A stretch of DNA of 64,000 nucleotides from Putridiphycobacter roseus (GTDB lineage Bacteria; Bacteroidota; Bacteroidia; Flavobacteriales_D; Crocinitomicaceae), in assembly GCF_003234935.1 (NCBI RefSeq), contig NZ_QKSB01000003.1, positions 1-64,000 of the forward strand. The letters run 5' to 3'. Numbering within the stretch: the first letter of the stretch is position 1; every line of letters starts with the position of its first letter. The translations under genes were made by a program, and so were the position numbers. This document shows positions 42,879 to 53,170 of this stretch, one piece after another. The notes under the pieces are model-generated. The model made no database searches and was not told where the DNA came from. It was given only the letters and a program-made list of their open reading frames with translations.

Positions 42879-43801
42879 AATTTAGAACGGAAATAAAACC
42901 TATAGTAAGGGATTTAAAAGTAAGCCACCAATCAAAAATAATGGCAATAGGTTCTTGCTTTGTAGAAAATATTGGTGGGATTTTAAAAACACAAGGTTTT
43001 GATATTGATATGAACCCCTTTGGAATTCTTTTTAATCCAATCTCTATTTTAAATATATTAAATGAAGAGATAGACTTAACAGAAAAGCATTTAATAGATA
43101 AAGGTACGCATGTGGTTTCCCTAGACTTTCATTCAAAATACCACCATCCTAGTAAAGAAAAATTTAGACAAGCGTATGCTACCGATCGTGTTAAACTTCA
43201 AAATAATTTAAAAAATTTAGACCTTTTAATATTGACTTTTGGTACTGCTTGGGTTTATGAATATGTAGAGAGTAAAAAAACAATAGCTAATTGTCAAAAA
43301 CTGAATGATAGATTGTTTAATAAAAAATTATTAGACTTGAATGATTTGAATAGCAACTATACCCAAGTTTTATTAAAGTTATTGCAAGGGAATCCCAATT
43401 TAAAAATCTTACTTACAGTTAGTCCAGTTAGGCATATAAAAGATGGTATTATTGAAAATAGTACGAGTAAAGCCTTGCTATTAATGTTGTGTCAACACCT
43501 TAAAACAAGCTTCCCTAAACAAGTTATTTACTACCCAAGTTACGAACTGGTAATGGATGATTTAAGAGATTATAGGTTTTATGAGGCTGATTTGATTCAT
43601 CCCAACGGGCAAGCTATTCAGTATATTTACGAGAATTTTAGTGATTCTTTTTTTTCAGATAAAACAAAACAGCTTGTCTTGCTGAAAAAGAAACTAAACG
43701 CTATGAAAGCGCATGTGTTTTTAAATGCGAGTCCTGCGGAAATAGCTTTGCATCATGCTAAAATGGATAAGTTAGCATTGGAAATAAAAAACGCCGTCTA
43801 A
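42875..43801 (+). CDS. GSCFA domain protein
   Basis: 308 residues starting at a TTG (42875) that overlaps the preceding stop. No better start exists upstream of the conserved FRTEIKP and GSCFVENIGGIL (27-38), the namesake GSCFA motif. LLTVSPVRHIKDG, YYPSYELVMDDLRDYRFYEADLIHPN and an Asp-x-x-His-like DLIHPN make it a member of the SGNH/GDSL-hydrolase-like superfamily; Ser27 and His are candidate catalytic residues. Function unknown. The 3' end overlaps a terminator stem used by the convergent gene. Confidence 0.87.
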   Translation: MKFRTEIKPIVRDLKVSHQSKIMAIGSCFVENIGGILKTQGFDIDMNPFGILFNPISILNILNEEIDLTEKHLIDKGTHVVSLDFHSKYHHPSKEKFRQAYATDRVKLQNNLKNLDLLILTFGTAWVYEYVESKKTIANCQKLNDRLFNKKLLDLNDLNSNYTQVLLKLLQGNPNLKILLTVSPVRHIKDGIIENSTSKALLLMLCQHLKTSFPKQVIYYPSYELVMDDLRDYRFYEADLIHPNGQAIQYIYENFSDSFFSDKTKQLVLLKKKLNAMKAHVFLNASPAEIALHHAKMDKLALEIKNAV

Positions 43802-43818
43802 TTAAATTAAACGACGTT
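43785..43818 (-). terminator. Rho-independent terminator of the SBBP/PKD surface protein gene
   Basis: Minus strand AACGTCGT pairs with ACGGCGTT (opposite 43811-43818 and 43790-43797; one G-U), followed by TTTTT. The distal arm lies within the last codons of the GSCFA gene. Confidence 0.65.
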
Positions 43819-43840
43819 CTAGTATGCTTTTATTGGTTTT

Positions 43841-46800
43841 TTACCTTAACACGGTAACATGCCCTTCATAGATATGTTTTTTGTCGGACATGGTTTCTTT
43901 GAATTCTATTTTCCAAATGTAAGCACCTTGCTTTACAATTTCGTTTAAATATCTTCCATCCCATCCCTTATTAAAGTCCTCTGTTTGGAATAAAATTTCT
44001 CCCCAACGATTAAAAATTAGCATTTTAAATTGGTAAGGGTCTACACCAGAAGTCATTTCTACATCAAAAATACTATTTTCACCAGTATTGTCGTTTGGTG
44101 TAAAGGAGTTTGGAATGTAAAAAGTGATTACATCTTGTACTTCAATATATTTTATAATGTCATCTGTACAACCATGAATATTGCTTACTTCCAAAGTTAC
44201 AGCGTATGATTTTCCGCCTTCAGATGGGTAAGTGTAAGTAGGGTTTGGTAAATTAGATACGCCTGATTGATTGCCAAAATTCCAAATGGTACTGGTTTGA
44301 TCAGAAGAGGATGTATTAATAAATTGGGCTACCGTATTTTCAATAGTTAAAAAGTCTGGTGAAAAACTAAAGTTTGCTGTTGGTTTTCCATGCACAATAA
44401 TCGTGTCTGCTTTTGTAACCGTGGAACTGCAACCATTTAAGCTAACGGTTAATTTCACAGTCATGGTATCAATTACTGTATAAACATGACTCGGAGCACT
44501 GGTGTTGGAACTTTGCCCATCTCCAAATTCCCATTCATATTGCGTACCAGAAGGCAGTATGTTCAAGGTGGTAAATAAAACCGCTTCTTCACCTTTACAA
44601 ACCTCATTTCTGTCTATAGTAAAGTCGGCATTTAAACTAATTGTCGTTACTACAATAGTGTCTCTTATCGTATCACAATCGTTATACACTTCTACCGAAT
44701 AGGTACCAGGATTAGAAATACTAATAGAAGGGGTCGTCTCATTCGTAGACCATAAATATGCCACATTTATATTTCCAGCAGATGCTGCAGAAAGTGAAAA
44801 TGGAAAGGTACAAACCGACGTATCACTAGATATCACATCAAAATCTGTTAAGGGTAAGCTAAATTCAAAATCAAATATAAAACTGGCCGCATCATTTGAA
44901 GCGCCGTTTTGCGTGGTGGTGCCATTAGTAGTTGGATAATTATTTGAAAAGGTACATTCAGAATGAAAAAGAATTCCTTCTAAATTATATTTACTTTTTG
45001 AACCGGGATGAAAGTGCTGATTTAAAATGTTTCCACCAAAAAAAGAACCATAATCTAAAGCTAGGGCATCAGGTGTTAATACCGCCATATATAATCCCTT
45101 TTCTGTTGCCGAATAAGCATCAGCCGTAGTAGGAAAGTCATTTCCCGTTGCTGCTCCAGTAAAGTAAATTTTATCGCAATAATCTATTCCAAAAGCTGTC
45201 ATGTAGGTTTCTGATTGTGTGGTTGCCATACAACCAACTTGGGTAGAGAAAAGTGTATTGATTAAACCAGCATCCAATTTATGAATAAACAAATTATTTG
45301 CGGATGTGGCTGCATACGTCCCTGCAGAAATTGGATAAGAACCTACTGTTGAACCACCAACAAAAACTTCATTTATGGCATTTAGGGATATGAATTTTGC
45401 ACGATCGTCATTAGTTGTTCCTATGTATGTAGCGGCTACTAATGCTGTTCCTGCTGCATTTAACCTTCCTATAAAGCCATCTCTTAAACCAAGTGGTGCT
45501 TGGTTTAGTGAGCCAATATTGGTAGGGAAATCAGCACTAGTGGTATTTCCTACAAAATAGACATCATTATTCATACCTGTAGCCAGACTATTGACAATGT
45601 CATCTCCTGTTCCGCCAATATAAGTGGACCATATAAGGGTAGATAAATTGGAATTGAATTTGGATATAGTCCCGTCTGTTCCACCAGCTAATGCTGTTTG
45701 AAAGGAACCTGCTGAAACTGGAAAATCACCAGATAGAGTAGAACCTCCCACAAATATTTCATTATTAGCATTGACAAAAATACCAGCACCTACATCTGAA
45801 GTTCCATCCCCTTCGTTATTGGAACCACCTAAATAGGTTGAAGAAAGAAGATTCGTACCAGTGGTATTGAATATAGCTAATGCATAATCAATTCCACCAG
45901 AAATGGTCCCAAATGCTGGAGAAGCGGTCATAGGAAAGTTTCCAGAAGTATAAGTTAAAAGTATCAACTGGTCATTTGTATTGACACTCATGTCTAATGG
46001 ATATTCATTCCCGCCACCAATATATGTCGCATACAAAACGTTCCCAGCTTGATCAAATTTTTGAATACAACTAATAATTATACCACCAACTGGAAATACG
46101 GTTTGATATGCTCCAGCAGTGACAGGGAAGTTGCCCAAAGTTCCAGAACCTACATATATATTTCCGCTCAAATCATACGCTGTACAATTTGCTGATAAAA
46201 CACCTGTCGCGCCAGAGTAGGTAGCCATAATCAAAGTTGGATCTATGGTCAAAACATGGTTTTTATCGTACCCATCTGGGAAACTATAAGAAACTACATT
46301 GTTTTTCAATATAAATGCTGCTTTTACCATTACTTTTTTACCCTTGATGATTTGATATACAATTGGGGCGTCTTCAATAATTTCAGAAACAGTATTCACT
46401 AAGTGTAATCTACCTAAATCATCAAGATAGACATTGTCTAAATCATTATATGCCAATTTTATGTCCATTGGATCGCCACCCTTTTCTACGATAAAGTCAT
46501 ATTTTATATTTGAATCTTGGTGGTACATTTTTAAGTGAATACCCGCGTATAATGATTGGTAATTTACTTGTTCATAACCATAAACCTTAGCTTTCCATTT
46601 ACTTTTATTTTCTCCGATAAAATAATTGAAATAATGTGAACTCGGCTTGCTACTACTCATTAAAGCGTCGGGATTTGCGCCAATAAAATCAACAGAAAAG
46701 CCATGCAGTTTAATAGGCTCTGCGCTTTCTTTTTCCATTAAGTTATGCATTAACTTATCTTGCTCATAGAGTTGATAAACAAGCCTTTTATTGCTGAGTA

Positions 46801-46948
46801 TTAATTCACCATTAGGGATAGAGTGCTTGTATTTAATGTGGGGCTCAAATTGACCTTTGTTTTCAATGAAATAATCATTTAACCCTCCTAAGGATAAAGC
46901 ATTAAAACAAAATATTAAGGAGAATACGAGTAAGGAACTTAATTTCAT
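43841..46948 (-). CDS. SBBP-repeat/PKD surface protein with gliding-motility C-terminal domain
   Basis: 1035 residues. The signal peptide covers residues 1-21. Residues ~25-230 form the DUF7948 module (YFIENKGQFEPHIKYKHSIP). Residues ~240-660 contain repeated beta-propeller blades of the SBBP type (YATYIGGGNEYPLDMSVN, SSTYLGGSNNEGDG, WSTYIGGTGDDIVN, AATYIGTTNDD). PKD-like domains follow (YEWEFGDGQSSN, STIWNFGNQSG). The last ~95 residues are the gliding-motility-associated domain (YIPNSFTPNDNTG, FNRWGEILFQT). It should be secreted by the type IX system and held on the surface. The ligand is unknown. Confidence 0.9.
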   Translation of the reverse strand: MKLSSLLVFSLIFCFNALSLGGLNDYFIENKGQFEPHIKYKHSIPNGELILSNKRLVYQLYEQDKLMHNLMEKESAEPIKLHGFSVDFIGANPDALMSSSKPSSHYFNYFIGENKSKWKAKVYGYEQVNYQSLYAGIHLKMYHQDSNIKYDFIVEKGGDPMDIKLAYNDLDNVYLDDLGRLHLVNTVSEIIEDAPIVYQIIKGKKVMVKAAFILKNNVVSYSFPDGYDKNHVLTIDPTLIMATYSGATGVLSANCTAYDLSGNIYVGSGTLGNFPVTAGAYQTVFPVGGIIISCIQKFDQAGNVLYATYIGGGNEYPLDMSVNTNDQLILLTYTSGNFPMTASPAFGTISGGIDYALAIFNTTGTNLLSSTYLGGSNNEGDGTSDVGAGIFVNANNEIFVGGSTLSGDFPVSAGSFQTALAGGTDGTISKFNSNLSTLIWSTYIGGTGDDIVNSLATGMNNDVYFVGNTTSADFPTNIGSLNQAPLGLRDGFIGRLNAAGTALVAATYIGTTNDDRAKFISLNAINEVFVGGSTVGSYPISAGTYAATSANNLFIHKLDAGLINTLFSTQVGCMATTQSETYMTAFGIDYCDKIYFTGAATGNDFPTTADAYSATEKGLYMAVLTPDALALDYGSFFGGNILNQHFHPGSKSKYNLEGILFHSECTFSNNYPTTNGTTTQNGASNDAASFIFDFEFSLPLTDFDVISSDTSVCTFPFSLSAASAGNINVAYLWSTNETTPSISISNPGTYSVEVYNDCDTIRDTIVVTTISLNADFTIDRNEVCKGEEAVLFTTLNILPSGTQYEWEFGDGQSSNTSAPSHVYTVIDTMTVKLTVSLNGCSSTVTKADTIIVHGKPTANFSFSPDFLTIENTVAQFINTSSSDQTSTIWNFGNQSGVSNLPNPTYTYPSEGGKSYAVTLEVSNIHGCTDDIIKYIEVQDVITFYIPNSFTPNDNTGENSIFDVEMTSGVDPYQFKMLIFNRWGEILFQTEDFNKGWDGRYLNEIVKQGAYIWKIEFKETMSDKKHIYEGHVTVLR

Positions 46949-47021
46949 GTAAATATATTATGTTTAAATATGACGTTTATTTTTGACTTCAGTTGCCAAA
47001 AACTATGCCGTTTTAAGGGGA

Positions 47022-48230
47022 TTATACCCTTTCAATTATTGTTGCGTAACCTTGACCAACACCTATACACATGGTAACCAATGCATATCTTTTGTTTGTC
47101 TTTGCCAATTCAATCGCGGCAGTTTGTAAAATTCTACCACCACTCATACCTAGTGGGTGACCTAAAGCGATTCCTCCGCCATTTGGATTAATTCTTGGAT
47201 CATTATCTTCAATGCCTAATTTTCTAGTACATGCTAATACTTGAGCAGCAAATGCTTCATTAATTTCAATGATGTCCATATCGTCCAAAGTCAATCCTGC
47301 TCTTTTTAATGCTTTTTGTGAAGCGTAAACCGGACCAATGCCCATAATTCTTGGCTCTACACCAGCAACAGCTGCAGAAACAATTCTTGCCATTGGTTTT
47401 AAATTATGGGTTTTTAATGCATCTTCAGAAGCAACAATTAATGCTACTGCACCGTCATTTAATCCAGATGCATTTCCAGCGGTTACAGAACCACCTTCAC
47501 GTTTAAATGCTGGTCTTAATTTACCTAAAATCTCTAGAGTAGTAGTAGGCTTTATAAATTCATCTTGATCAAAAATGATTGGATCTTTTTTTCTTTGTGG
47601 AATGATTACGGGTACAATCTCCTCAGCAAATCTACCTGATAATTGTGCTTTAGTCGCCTTTTGTTGACTCCATAATGAAAATTCATCTTGTGCTTGACGA
47701 GAAATATTGTAGAGTTCAACTAAGTTTTCAGCAGTCTGTCCCATACCATCCGTACCATATAAAGCTTCCATTTTTGGATTGATAAAACGCCAGCCAAAAC
47801 TAGAATCATGCATTTCGGAGTCTCTACCAAAAGGTTTTGATGCTTTTGAAATTACCCAAGGTCCTCTTGTCATGTTTTCAACTCCTCCAGAAATGTATAT
47901 GTCTCCAGCACCATCTTTGATGGCTCTAGCCGCATTAATAGTCGAAGCCATACCTGAAGCACACAAACGATTTACTGTTTCAGCTCCTGCAGTAAATGGA
48001 ATCCCTGCAAGTAAAGCACTCATTCTAGCTACATTTCTATTGTCTTCTCCTGCTTGGTTTGCACATCCAAAAATGACATCCTCAATTAAATTAGGGTCAA
48101 TATTGGGTTGTTTTTCTAAGACTGCTTTCATTACTATTGCTCCCAAATCATCAGGTCTTACTGCTGATAATGTTCCGCCAAAATTACCTACCGCTGTTCT
48201 TACAGCATCCACTATATATACTTGTTTCAT
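47022..48230 (-). CDS. Acetyl-CoA C-acyltransferase (thiolase)
   Basis: 402 residues with the complete thiolase set: nucleophile Cys90 in [37 protein letters not shown] with the catalytic His, and Cys in MCIGVGQG near the C-terminus. [13 protein letters not shown] and [12 protein letters not shown] are also typical. It cleaves or condenses 3-ketoacyl-CoA; whether it is biosynthetic or degradative cannot be read from sequence alone. It is monocistronic as seen here and divergent from the glycosyltransferase gene. Confidence 0.93.
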   Translation of the reverse strand: MKQVYIVDAVRTAVGNFGGTLSAVRPDDLGAIVMKAVLEKQPNIDPNLIEDVIFGCANQAGEDNRNVARMSALLAGIPFTAGAETVNRLCASGMASTINAARAIKDGAGDIYISGGVENMTRGPWVISKASKPFGRDSEMHDSSFGWRFINPKMEALYGTDGMGQTAENLVELYNISRQAQDEFSLWSQQKATKAQLSGRFAEEIVPVIIPQRKKDPIIFDQDEFIKPTTTLEILGKLRPAFKREGGSVTAGNASGLNDGAVALIVASEDALKTHNLKPMARIVSAAVAGVEPRIMGIGPVYASQKALKRAGLTLDDMDIIEINEAFAAQVLACTRKLGIEDNDPRINPNGGGIALGHPLGMSGGRILQTAAIELAKTNKRYALVTMCIGVGQGYATIIERV

Positions 48231-48302
48231 CTTATTCTTTTGAAATATATACTAATTAACTGTTATTAGTCTTGCAAATTTAATAAGTTTGAGACAGATT
48301 TT

Positions 48303-49694
48303 ATGGAAAAAAAGGATAGAAATATTATTATTTTATTAATGTTATTGCAAGCTGTAATAACCATTCCTTTTATTGACGCTTTCCCTATCGCGCTGGATGA
48401 GCCCTTTTCGATATTTTATGCGCAACAGGATATCGGTGAATTTTTACCTATTATTAACCAGGGAAACAATTCTCCCTTACATTTTGTGTTGTTGCATTTT
48501 TGGATTAAGTTATTTGGTGTAACACCGTTTGCTGTCAGGTCCCTATCTTTAGTTTTGTCTTTGATAGCAATACCTGTGTTGTACCAATTATCCAAGCAAA
48601 TTTCTAGTCGTAAATGGGCTGTGCTTACAGTTTTTTTATTTGTATTTTCTAAATTCCTGCACCTACATGCAATAGAAAGTAGAATGTATATGCTTTTTGT
48701 CTTGTTGTTTATTCTGATACTTTTTGTTTTAAATCAAATTTTACTCTTGGGTAAAAATAAATTTATATTTCTCATTGTTCTTAATGTCTTACTTTTTTAC
48801 ACACATTATTTATCCTTTTTTGTCTTTTTATCTGAATTTCTAGTTTTTTTAGTATTCTGGCGAAAGGCTATTGTATTTTGGAAAAGTATAATTTTCGGAA
48901 TTCTATCTTTTTTATTAGCCATACTTCCAGGTTTATTGGTGCTGTTTAATCGTATTGATACTGGTGCAACACAGGATTCTTGGGTGCCTAAACCGCATAT
49001 TACAGAATTGTATGGCAATATTCTGAGGTTTTTTAATGGTACCTTAATTTGTTTTATTATTCTGGTTATTGTTTTGGTACTATATTTTATCAAAAAACCA
49101 ACCATTAAAATTGCGAATCTGTTATCTCCTCAATTTAAGCTTATTTCTATTATTTTCTTAGCAAACTACATTGGCATGTATGTGTTTTCTGTTTTAATAC
49201 AACCTGTTTTTATTGACCGTTATCTTTTGTTTAATAGCATTCCCTTATTTTTGATTTTTACCTATTTATTGTATCGTGTTTTTGGAGATTTACATTGGAT
49301 ATACTTGTTTGTCATTGGTATCCCTTTTATTTTTAATGTTCACCTTATTCCAAATACCAATAGGAATCCAGATAAAATAGCTGCTATATTATTAAGGAAT
49401 GACAAGGAAGTGAAGCGCATGTATGTCTCACCACCTTGGATTAATTTGTCTATTATGTATTATTATGATCTTGCTATATTTAAAGATTATAAGACTTATA
49501 AAGCGCATGCTTTAAAAGAAATTTATAGTTTGGAAGAGATGGATAGAACGCAAGACTTTATGCTGGTAAATTCAAGGGAGGGCTTTGTGAAGTCTAAAGA
49601 AGAGGTTGTGAATAAGTTTAGTGCCACGCATGTACTTTTTGAGTACTATTTTGTGAATGAATTGTATGACGTTTTTTACTTTAAACTAAAATGA
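48303..49694 (+). CDS. GT-C glycosyltransferase, family 39-like
   Basis: 463 residues with about ten membrane helices. PIALDEPFSIFYAQQDI near residue 30 holds the acidic pair in the first periplasmic loop expected for GT39/ArnT-like enzymes, followed by NSPLHFVLLHFWIKLFGVTPFAVRSLS. The C-terminal ~100 residues are soluble. Such enzymes transfer sugar from a polyprenyl-phosphate donor outside the inner membrane. Acceptor unknown. It overlaps the DUF2520 gene by 4 bp. TAAGTTTG (48284-48291) is a -7-like box. Confidence 0.85.
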   Translation: MEKKDRNIIILLMLLQAVITIPFIDAFPIALDEPFSIFYAQQDIGEFLPIINQGNNSPLHFVLLHFWIKLFGVTPFAVRSLSLVLSLIAIPVLYQLSKQISSRKWAVLTVFLFVFSKFLHLHAIESRMYMLFVLLFILILFVLNQILLLGKNKFIFLIVLNVLLFYTHYLSFFVFLSEFLVFLVFWRKAIVFWKSIIFGILSFLLAILPGLLVLFNRIDTGATQDSWVPKPHITELYGNILRFFNGTLICFIILVIVLVLYFIKKPTIKIANLLSPQFKLISIIFLANYIGMYVFSVLIQPVFIDRYLLFNSIPLFLIFTYLLYRVFGDLHWIYLFVIGIPFIFNVHLIPNTNRNPDKIAAILLRNDKEVKRMYVSPPWINLSIMYYYDLAIFKDYKTYKAHALKEIYSLEEMDRTQDFMLVNSREGFVKSKEEVVNKFSATHVLFEYYFVNELYDVFYFKLK

Positions 49695-50464
49695 AAATAA
49701 AAAAGGTATCTATTATTGGAGCAGGAAATGTTGCCAGCAATTTAGCGCTGGCTTTGTTTAATTCGGATATTGAAATTGTAAATATATATGCCCGTAAAAT
49801 TGACAAAGCAAAAAATATTGCAAGACAAGTTGGTGCTATTGGTATGGATGATTTAAAACTCATTAACCCAAACATTGACCTGCTCATTATTGCGGTAAAA
49901 GATGATGTAATTGAAGCGTTGCAAGCCGAAATATTGTGTAGTATTCCAATTGTTCACACTTCAGGTTCCATTCCTTTGTCAGTATTTTCGAGAAAAGAAA
50001 AGTATGGCATTTTATATCCATTACAAACCTTTACTAAAGGAAAAATAATTGATATGCAAAAAGTCCCCTTTTTGATTGAAACTAATGCCATTGATTTTGA
50101 GAAAGAACTAGTTGTATTTGTAAATGAAAATTTATCTCATCAAGTAAAAGTGGCAAATTCGGATATTAGGGGCCAAATTCATCTAGCGGCTGTTTTTGCA
50201 AATAATTTTACGACCGAATTAATGGTGATTGCAAAAGAATTACTCCTTAAAGAACAGATTGATTTGGATATTTTAAAGCCCTTAATGCTGGAAACGATAG
50301 ATAAATCTTTTTCCCTAGGTCCCGAAGCAGCACTTACAGGACCTGCGATTAGAAATGATCAGATGATTATGCAACATCATTTAAATAAAATTGGAGAAGA
50401 CCAGCAACTGGTTGAACTCTATAAAATCATGTCTACCCTCATCCAAAGAAACATTAAGACTTAA
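49691..50464 (+). CDS. Rossmann-fold and DUF2520 domain protein
   Basis: 257 residues. An N-terminal NAD(P)-binding motif SIIGAGNVASNLALALFN (GxGxxA/G), then TSGSIPLSVFSRKEKYGILYPLQTFTK, which is typical of the family. The C-terminal DUF2520 helical domain contains AAVFANNFTTELMVIAKELL and ALTGPAIRNDQ. It resembles pyrroline-5-carboxylate and ketopantoate reductases in fold, but the substrate is unknown. It overlaps the upstream gene by 4 bp and the convergent T9SS cargo gene by 11 bp. Confidence 0.88.
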   Translation: MKIKKVSIIGAGNVASNLALALFNSDIEIVNIYARKIDKAKNIARQVGAIGMDDLKLINPNIDLLIIAVKDDVIEALQAEILCSIPIVHTSGSIPLSVFSRKEKYGILYPLQTFTKGKIIDMQKVPFLIETNAIDFEKELVVFVNENLSHQVKVANSDIRGQIHLAAVFANNFTTELMVIAKELLLKEQIDLDILKPLMLETIDKSFSLGPEAALTGPAIRNDQMIMQHHLNKIGEDQQLVELYKIMSTLIQRNIKT

Positions 50465-51929
50465 CAATTTTCACTTGCTTTTGTAGGTTACCCTGTTTGA
50501 TTTGAAGCAAATATAGCCCCTTAGTTAATTTGCTTAAATTGAGTAGACTACTGGTTTCCGATTGTAATACTACACGTCCAGTTAAATCAATGATATTAAT
50601 AACAAAGGAACCTTGCATACCTTCAATATGAATGAAATCATTCACCAAGGTAGGGTAGACTTGTAATTGCTCATTCAAGTCATCCAAGTCCTCTACAGCT
50701 AAAGTGATAGCTTCATTGGATAATTCGGTAGTTACCGTAATGCTTCCTGTAGTATTGTCTTTATCCACTTTTAAAATAAAAAGGTTAGAGCCGCCAGTTG
50801 ACTTAAATTCTGTGTTACCTATGCCAATAAATCCTTTATCATAAGTGTTGTAAAATGCATTTACCACTTCATTACCAGCGACACCAAAATTATTAATATA
50901 GTTTCCTTGGTAATAGTTATTCAGTAATCTACCTACAAAGGCGTCTGTTTTAAAGTCGGTGGTTGCGTAACCAAACGATTTTGTAGAACCAGCAAAATAA
51001 ATATTATCTTGATAGTCTACCGCAATTCCATTTGCAATTTCAAATTCATGAGAACCACCAGTTAAGGAAGTATCGGCTAATAAACTACCATCATCATTCA
51101 TATTATATATCCAGAAATCACCTAAATACCCAGTTTGATCGTAATAGTAATGTCTAGTGCCTCCTAAAAAATACTCTCCATTTTGATTACTAGTAATAGA
51201 GGTAAAGTAATCTTCTCTTTCTTTACCTGCAATTTTTGTCCAGCCTAATGTTCCGTCTATGTGATACTTTAGGATAATGCCATCTGTCATTCCTGCTCCA
51301 AATGATTTTGTACCACCCACAACAACTAATGAATCCCCATCTAATAAAACGGCATTGGCGTAATCTTCTGCAGCACCACCATAAGTTCTTGTCCAAAGTG
51401 TATCCCCGTTTACGTCTGTTCTAATGATGTAAATATCACTATTTCCAGCACCGTAGGAATAAGTTTCTCCTACCATCACATAACCATTGTCTGGTAATTG
51501 TACCATGTCGTATGCTTTGTCCCAGTCACTACCACCATAAGTTTTAGTGATTAAAGGAACACCGGTGTTGTTGGTCTTCACAAAATAGAAATCAAATCCT
51601 CCCGCACCTATACTATTGGTGTAACCTGCTAAGGCATAGCCACCATCCGCACTCGGTAAAACAGCTTCTCCCCATTCAGACCCCGATCCGCCATAATTAT
51701 ATGACCATTTGAAATTTCCTAAGGAATCTACTTTGAGTAAAAAAGCGTCTGCATTTCCAGAAGTGAAACTACTAGATGAACCGGTTGCTATATAGCCCGT
51801 GTCAAGGTCTTGTTTTATATCTCGACCATAATCATAGCCATTATTTCCATAGGATTTAATGAAGTAGATGTTTTGAGCGGAAGCGACAAAACATAGACAT
51901 GTAAAAAGGAGGATTAATGTATTTTTCAT
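50454..51929 (-). CDS. T9SS type A sorting-domain protein with beta-propeller repeats
   Basis: 491 residues. Signal peptide MKNTLILLFTCLCFVASAQ. About six repeats of ~50 residues of the form GYxxxGxTxSfGaGxxDxxxxKtdxxGxxxWxxtYGG (examples SYGNNGYDYGRDIKQD, KTYGGSDWDKAYDMVQL, RTYGGAAEDYANAVLLD) suggest a propeller. The last ~75 residues are a type A sorting domain: VYPTLVNDFIHIEGM, IIDLTGRVV, LTKGLYLLQIKQGNLQKQVKIVK. Export via the type IX system is expected. It is the last gene of a three-gene minus-strand operon. Confidence 0.88.
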   Translation of the reverse strand: MKNTLILLFTCLCFVASAQNIYFIKSYGNNGYDYGRDIKQDLDTGYIATGSSSSFTSGNADAFLLKVDSLGNFKWSYNYGGSGSEWGEAVLPSADGGYALAGYTNSIGAGGFDFYFVKTNNTGVPLITKTYGGSDWDKAYDMVQLPDNGYVMVGETYSYGAGNSDIYIIRTDVNGDTLWTRTYGGAAEDYANAVLLDGDSLVVVGGTKSFGAGMTDGIILKYHIDGTLGWTKIAGKEREDYFTSITSNQNGEYFLGGTRHYYYDQTGYLGDFWIYNMNDDGSLLADTSLTGGSHEFEIANGIAVDYQDNIYFAGSTKSFGYATTDFKTDAFVGRLLNNYYQGNYINNFGVAGNEVVNAFYNTYDKGFIGIGNTEFKSTGGSNLFILKVDKDNTTGSITVTTELSNEAITLAVEDLDDLNEQLQVYPTLVNDFIHIEGMQGSFVINIIDLTGRVVLQSETSSLLNLSKLTKGLYLLQIKQGNLQKQVKIVKS

Positions 51930-51934
51930 GTTTT

Positions 51935-53170
51935 TTAAAGTTTTAAAGAAAGACTAAAATTGATGCTTTTTCCACTGCCGTATTGGTTAGAGGTCGTACC
52001 AATTATATCTTGGGTATTCAATCCGATAAATAATTTATCATTTAAATATAAATTAGCATTTAATGCCATTCTTAAGGATCCGTAACCACCAAATATTAAT
52101 TTAGTAGAAAAACTAAGTAAGGCATTTGGTTGGTAATATACACCAGCATAAACTAAAGGTCTGTAGTCTGGTATTAAAATGGATTTAAACCCAAAGGTAG
52201 ATTGCCATTTTTGGGTTAAACTATAAACGGGAATTTTATGAATCATAATTTGAATAGGCAAGGACTCTCTAATAGATCCAGTACTTTTATACACACCTAA
52301 AGAGTCTGCAATTTCATCTGTACTTAATTGACTGTAATAGTCAACATTGTTATAGGCAATTCCATCAAATGTTATACTACTGTCTAAATAGGAAGTATTA
52401 GTTTTATTATTCCAAAAAATAGTCCCTATGTTTCCTAGATTAAAATTGATGATATGGCGTTTTTCATTCTTGGTTTTAATCATAAAATTATGATTCAATT
52501 CTAAAGAAAACCCATAACCATTGGCTGTTAAATAATTAGTGCTACTATCATTGTAGGTGTTCACGAATGAAGAACTTGTTTCAAAATACATGGCATCTTG
52601 GGCCGGACTGGTGTAAAAATAAGTTTCTCCTGACCTTAGATTAATAGAACGATTACCAACAATAAAACCTAGTTTTATATACGAAAAAGTACGTTTGTCA
52701 TATAAACCAATACTATAGTTTTGATAATGTAAGTACTGTAAGTGCGTATAAGAAAAATCTAAAGTATCTCCCAATGTGGATGTGTTTCCTTCAAATAGGA
52801 GGTCAAATAATTTTGGTTTGTAATTACCAGATACAAAATGATGGTCGCTGATTGAAAAAGTAAGCCCTAAATTTTTATTTTCTTTCAAAAAACTTCCTTC
52901 ATAATAGTTGATACTTTGTGTAATTTCTGCTCCTAAGGCATTGAATAATTTTTGCGGATTATTTTTAATAATCTCAGCGCTAATATTTCCACCATTTATA
53001 AATTTAGAAGTAAAATCATTTTTTAGACTAGTAGTGCTAAAGTTATTATTACTATTTACTTGTAGCAATCTATTTGAACTAATACTATCAATATATACCA
53101 TGTCTAATTGTTGCGTAAAACCAGCATTCACAATTAAAAACAGAATTAATGTTATACATATATTTTTCAT
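51935..53170 (-). CDS. DUF5723 family outer-membrane protein
   Basis: 411 residues with signal peptide MKNICITLILFLIVNAGFTQ. Alternating amphipathic strands throughout, for example SIGLYDKRTFSYIKLGFIVG and ANLYLNDKLFIGLNTQDI, and the ending GSGKSINFSLSLKL is a barrel-type C-terminal strand. It matches the DUF5723 pattern as I recall it. Function unknown. Its ATG shares one base with the upstream stop (TAATG), and the T9SS cargo gene follows after 5 bp, so the three are tightly coupled. Confidence 0.8.
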   Translation of the reverse strand: MKNICITLILFLIVNAGFTQQLDMVYIDSISSNRLLQVNSNNNFSTTSLKNDFTSKFINGGNISAEIIKNNPQKLFNALGAEITQSINYYEGSFLKENKNLGLTFSISDHHFVSGNYKPKLFDLLFEGNTSTLGDTLDFSYTHLQYLHYQNYSIGLYDKRTFSYIKLGFIVGNRSINLRSGETYFYTSPAQDAMYFETSSSFVNTYNDSSTNYLTANGYGFSLELNHNFMIKTKNEKRHIINFNLGNIGTIFWNNKTNTSYLDSSITFDGIAYNNVDYYSQLSTDEIADSLGVYKSTGSIRESLPIQIMIHKIPVYSLTQKWQSTFGFKSILIPDYRPLVYAGVYYQPNALLSFSTKLIFGGYGSLRMALNANLYLNDKLFIGLNTQDIIGTTSNQYGSGKSINFSLSLKL

